Below, in pieces: positions 63,001 through 64,000 of a stretch of 64,000 bases of DNA. Source of the DNA: Stercorarius parasiticus (taxonomy: Eukaryota; Chordata; Aves; Charadriiformes; Stercorariidae); the NCBI GenBank assembly GCA_013396915.1, contig VWZL01000283.1, positions 1-64,000 of the forward strand. Direction: 5' to 3'. The position numbers were made by a program, and so were the translations under genes. Position 1 is the first letter of the stretch. The number at the start of each line of letters is the position of its first letter. Under the pieces are notes generated by a model that saw only the letters and a list, made by a program, of their open reading frames with translations, did not search any database and was not told where the DNA came from.

Positions 63001-64000
63001 TCTTAAAAGCCTTACAAGCACTTAATACTTGGCTCTATTGGGACTGTTCCTAGGAGCCAAGTGCTGCCTGTCTGGATTCTGTTGCTGCTGGGATTTTTTG
63101 CATCAAGATAGTCACAGTAGTGTAGCTCTAGGATAAAAATACATCATACAGCAACAATATGACAGCGTAAAGAGAAGGTCCACCTTAGCTTCAAACTGTG
63201 GCAAGTTATTTTGTATATTCGTGTGGAACGTTTTGATTGTGTTTTCAAAGATGTAAAACTAAAGCAGGTCTTAAGTACATCCATGATGGGATGTGAAGTT
63301 TAGCTTTAGGGCACGATTAGCCAAGGGCAGGGGTTTTTCTTCTCAATATTACAGTGATGCTTCACATCCTTCCTGAAACTGGCTGGGGTGAGGTGTCTCT
63401 GGCTTTGAATCTTTCTCTAACATGGAGCAGATTATTACTGTTATTATTGATTTATGTCATGCCTGTCTGCTTCCAGCCTCAAAACACTTTACTAAGTTAC
63501 ACTATACATAGGAATCGTTTCACGTCAGCCACCACCGCACTGTAGCCTTCTCTGGAGGGAAGCTGAAGGGAGCCATTAGGATGGTGCCTGCAACATTAAA
63601 CAACAATCCAGGAGAGGAAGTAAAGAATACTCTGGCTCCTTAAAGCAATGGCTCAACAGAATGCAGTCACTGAACTGCCATCCAGCTGGGACACCAACGT
63701 CAATACCCATTCACCGTGTGTGGTTAAAATTAAATCTCCTAATGAAGTGAGATGGTTTTAGTGGTAAGAGAGTGAGTGCAAAGTATTATTCTCCTGTATT
63801 ATTATTTGTAAGTTATACAGCTAACAAGGGAAAAGATCACACACAGGAAAATAGCAGACAGTTAGATAATGTTCCAAGCTCCGTTTCTAAATGACATTTG
63901 GGCAAATAAAGCTTTGGAAAAATATGTATTAAAAAAAAAAAAAAAGATGAGACAGAAAAAAGGAATTGGCAGTTTCTCAATGTTTTTAGGGAACTAAACT

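Larger units (their letters stand above)
52978..64000 (-). other. ANKFN1: ANKFN1 upstream intron, continuing past the window
   Basis: 11 kb without an exon that I can support. I looked on the minus strand for the first FN3 strands (a TKYKV-like end with a phase-1 donor) and for ankyrin repeats and found neither. It holds a palindromic repeat piece (53485-53560), a MIR (57520-57605), weak MIR-like pieces at about 56262-56330 and 60420-60460, short direct repeats near 56152-56190, the 23-bp minisatellite (59877-60050) and an A15 run near 63931. Confidence 0.7.

Noticed and set aside
1..64000. CRISPR arrays, operons, phage or insertion sequences
   Set aside because: The sequence is clearly vertebrate; the only regular array is the 23-bp minisatellite, which has no spacers.

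Overview
The window is vertebrate chromosomal DNA. Short, phase-compatible exons bounded by GT-AG splice sites lie in long AT-rich introns. There are remnants of CR1 LINEs, including the characteristic CR1 3' end, and of MIR-type SINEs. CR1 together with only sparse repeats points to a sauropsid (bird, crocodilian or turtle); I cannot narrow it further from the sequence alone.

The only protein-coding gene I can support is on the minus strand, from 52977 down to the stop codon at 18873. It is the 3' two thirds or so of ANKFN1 (ankyrin repeat and fibronectin type III domain-containing 1; mouse Nmf9; fly wide awake). Thirteen coding exons splice in one continuous frame of 844 residues, counting the valine split at the upstream edge. 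They hold the C-terminal part of a fibronectin type III domain, the long conserved family-specific core, and a serine-rich, proline-containing tail ending in a 265-codon terminal exon. The ankyrin repeats and the start of the FN3 domain should lie above 64000; I found no exon for them between 52978 and 64000. A poly(A) signal at 17868-17873 followed by a GU-rich stretch suggests a 3' UTR of about 1 kb.

Positions 1-17.8 kb lie downstream of the gene and contain no convincing protein-coding gene. The exception to an otherwise AT-rich, non-coding stretch is a compact CpG island at about 8.40-8.66 kb with CTCF-, YY1-, GC-box- and CRE-like motifs. It could be a promoter for an unannotated, probably non-coding, transcript. 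The introns hold MIR and CR1 fragments, copies of a recurring imperfectly palindromic repeat, and a clean 23-bp minisatellite at 59877-60050.

No prokaryotic-type operon, CRISPR array, rRNA or tRNA gene is present, and I see no sign of a previously undescribed biological system. The points most worth checking are the orphan CpG island, the minisatellite, the palindromic repeat family and the exact ANKFN1 exon model.
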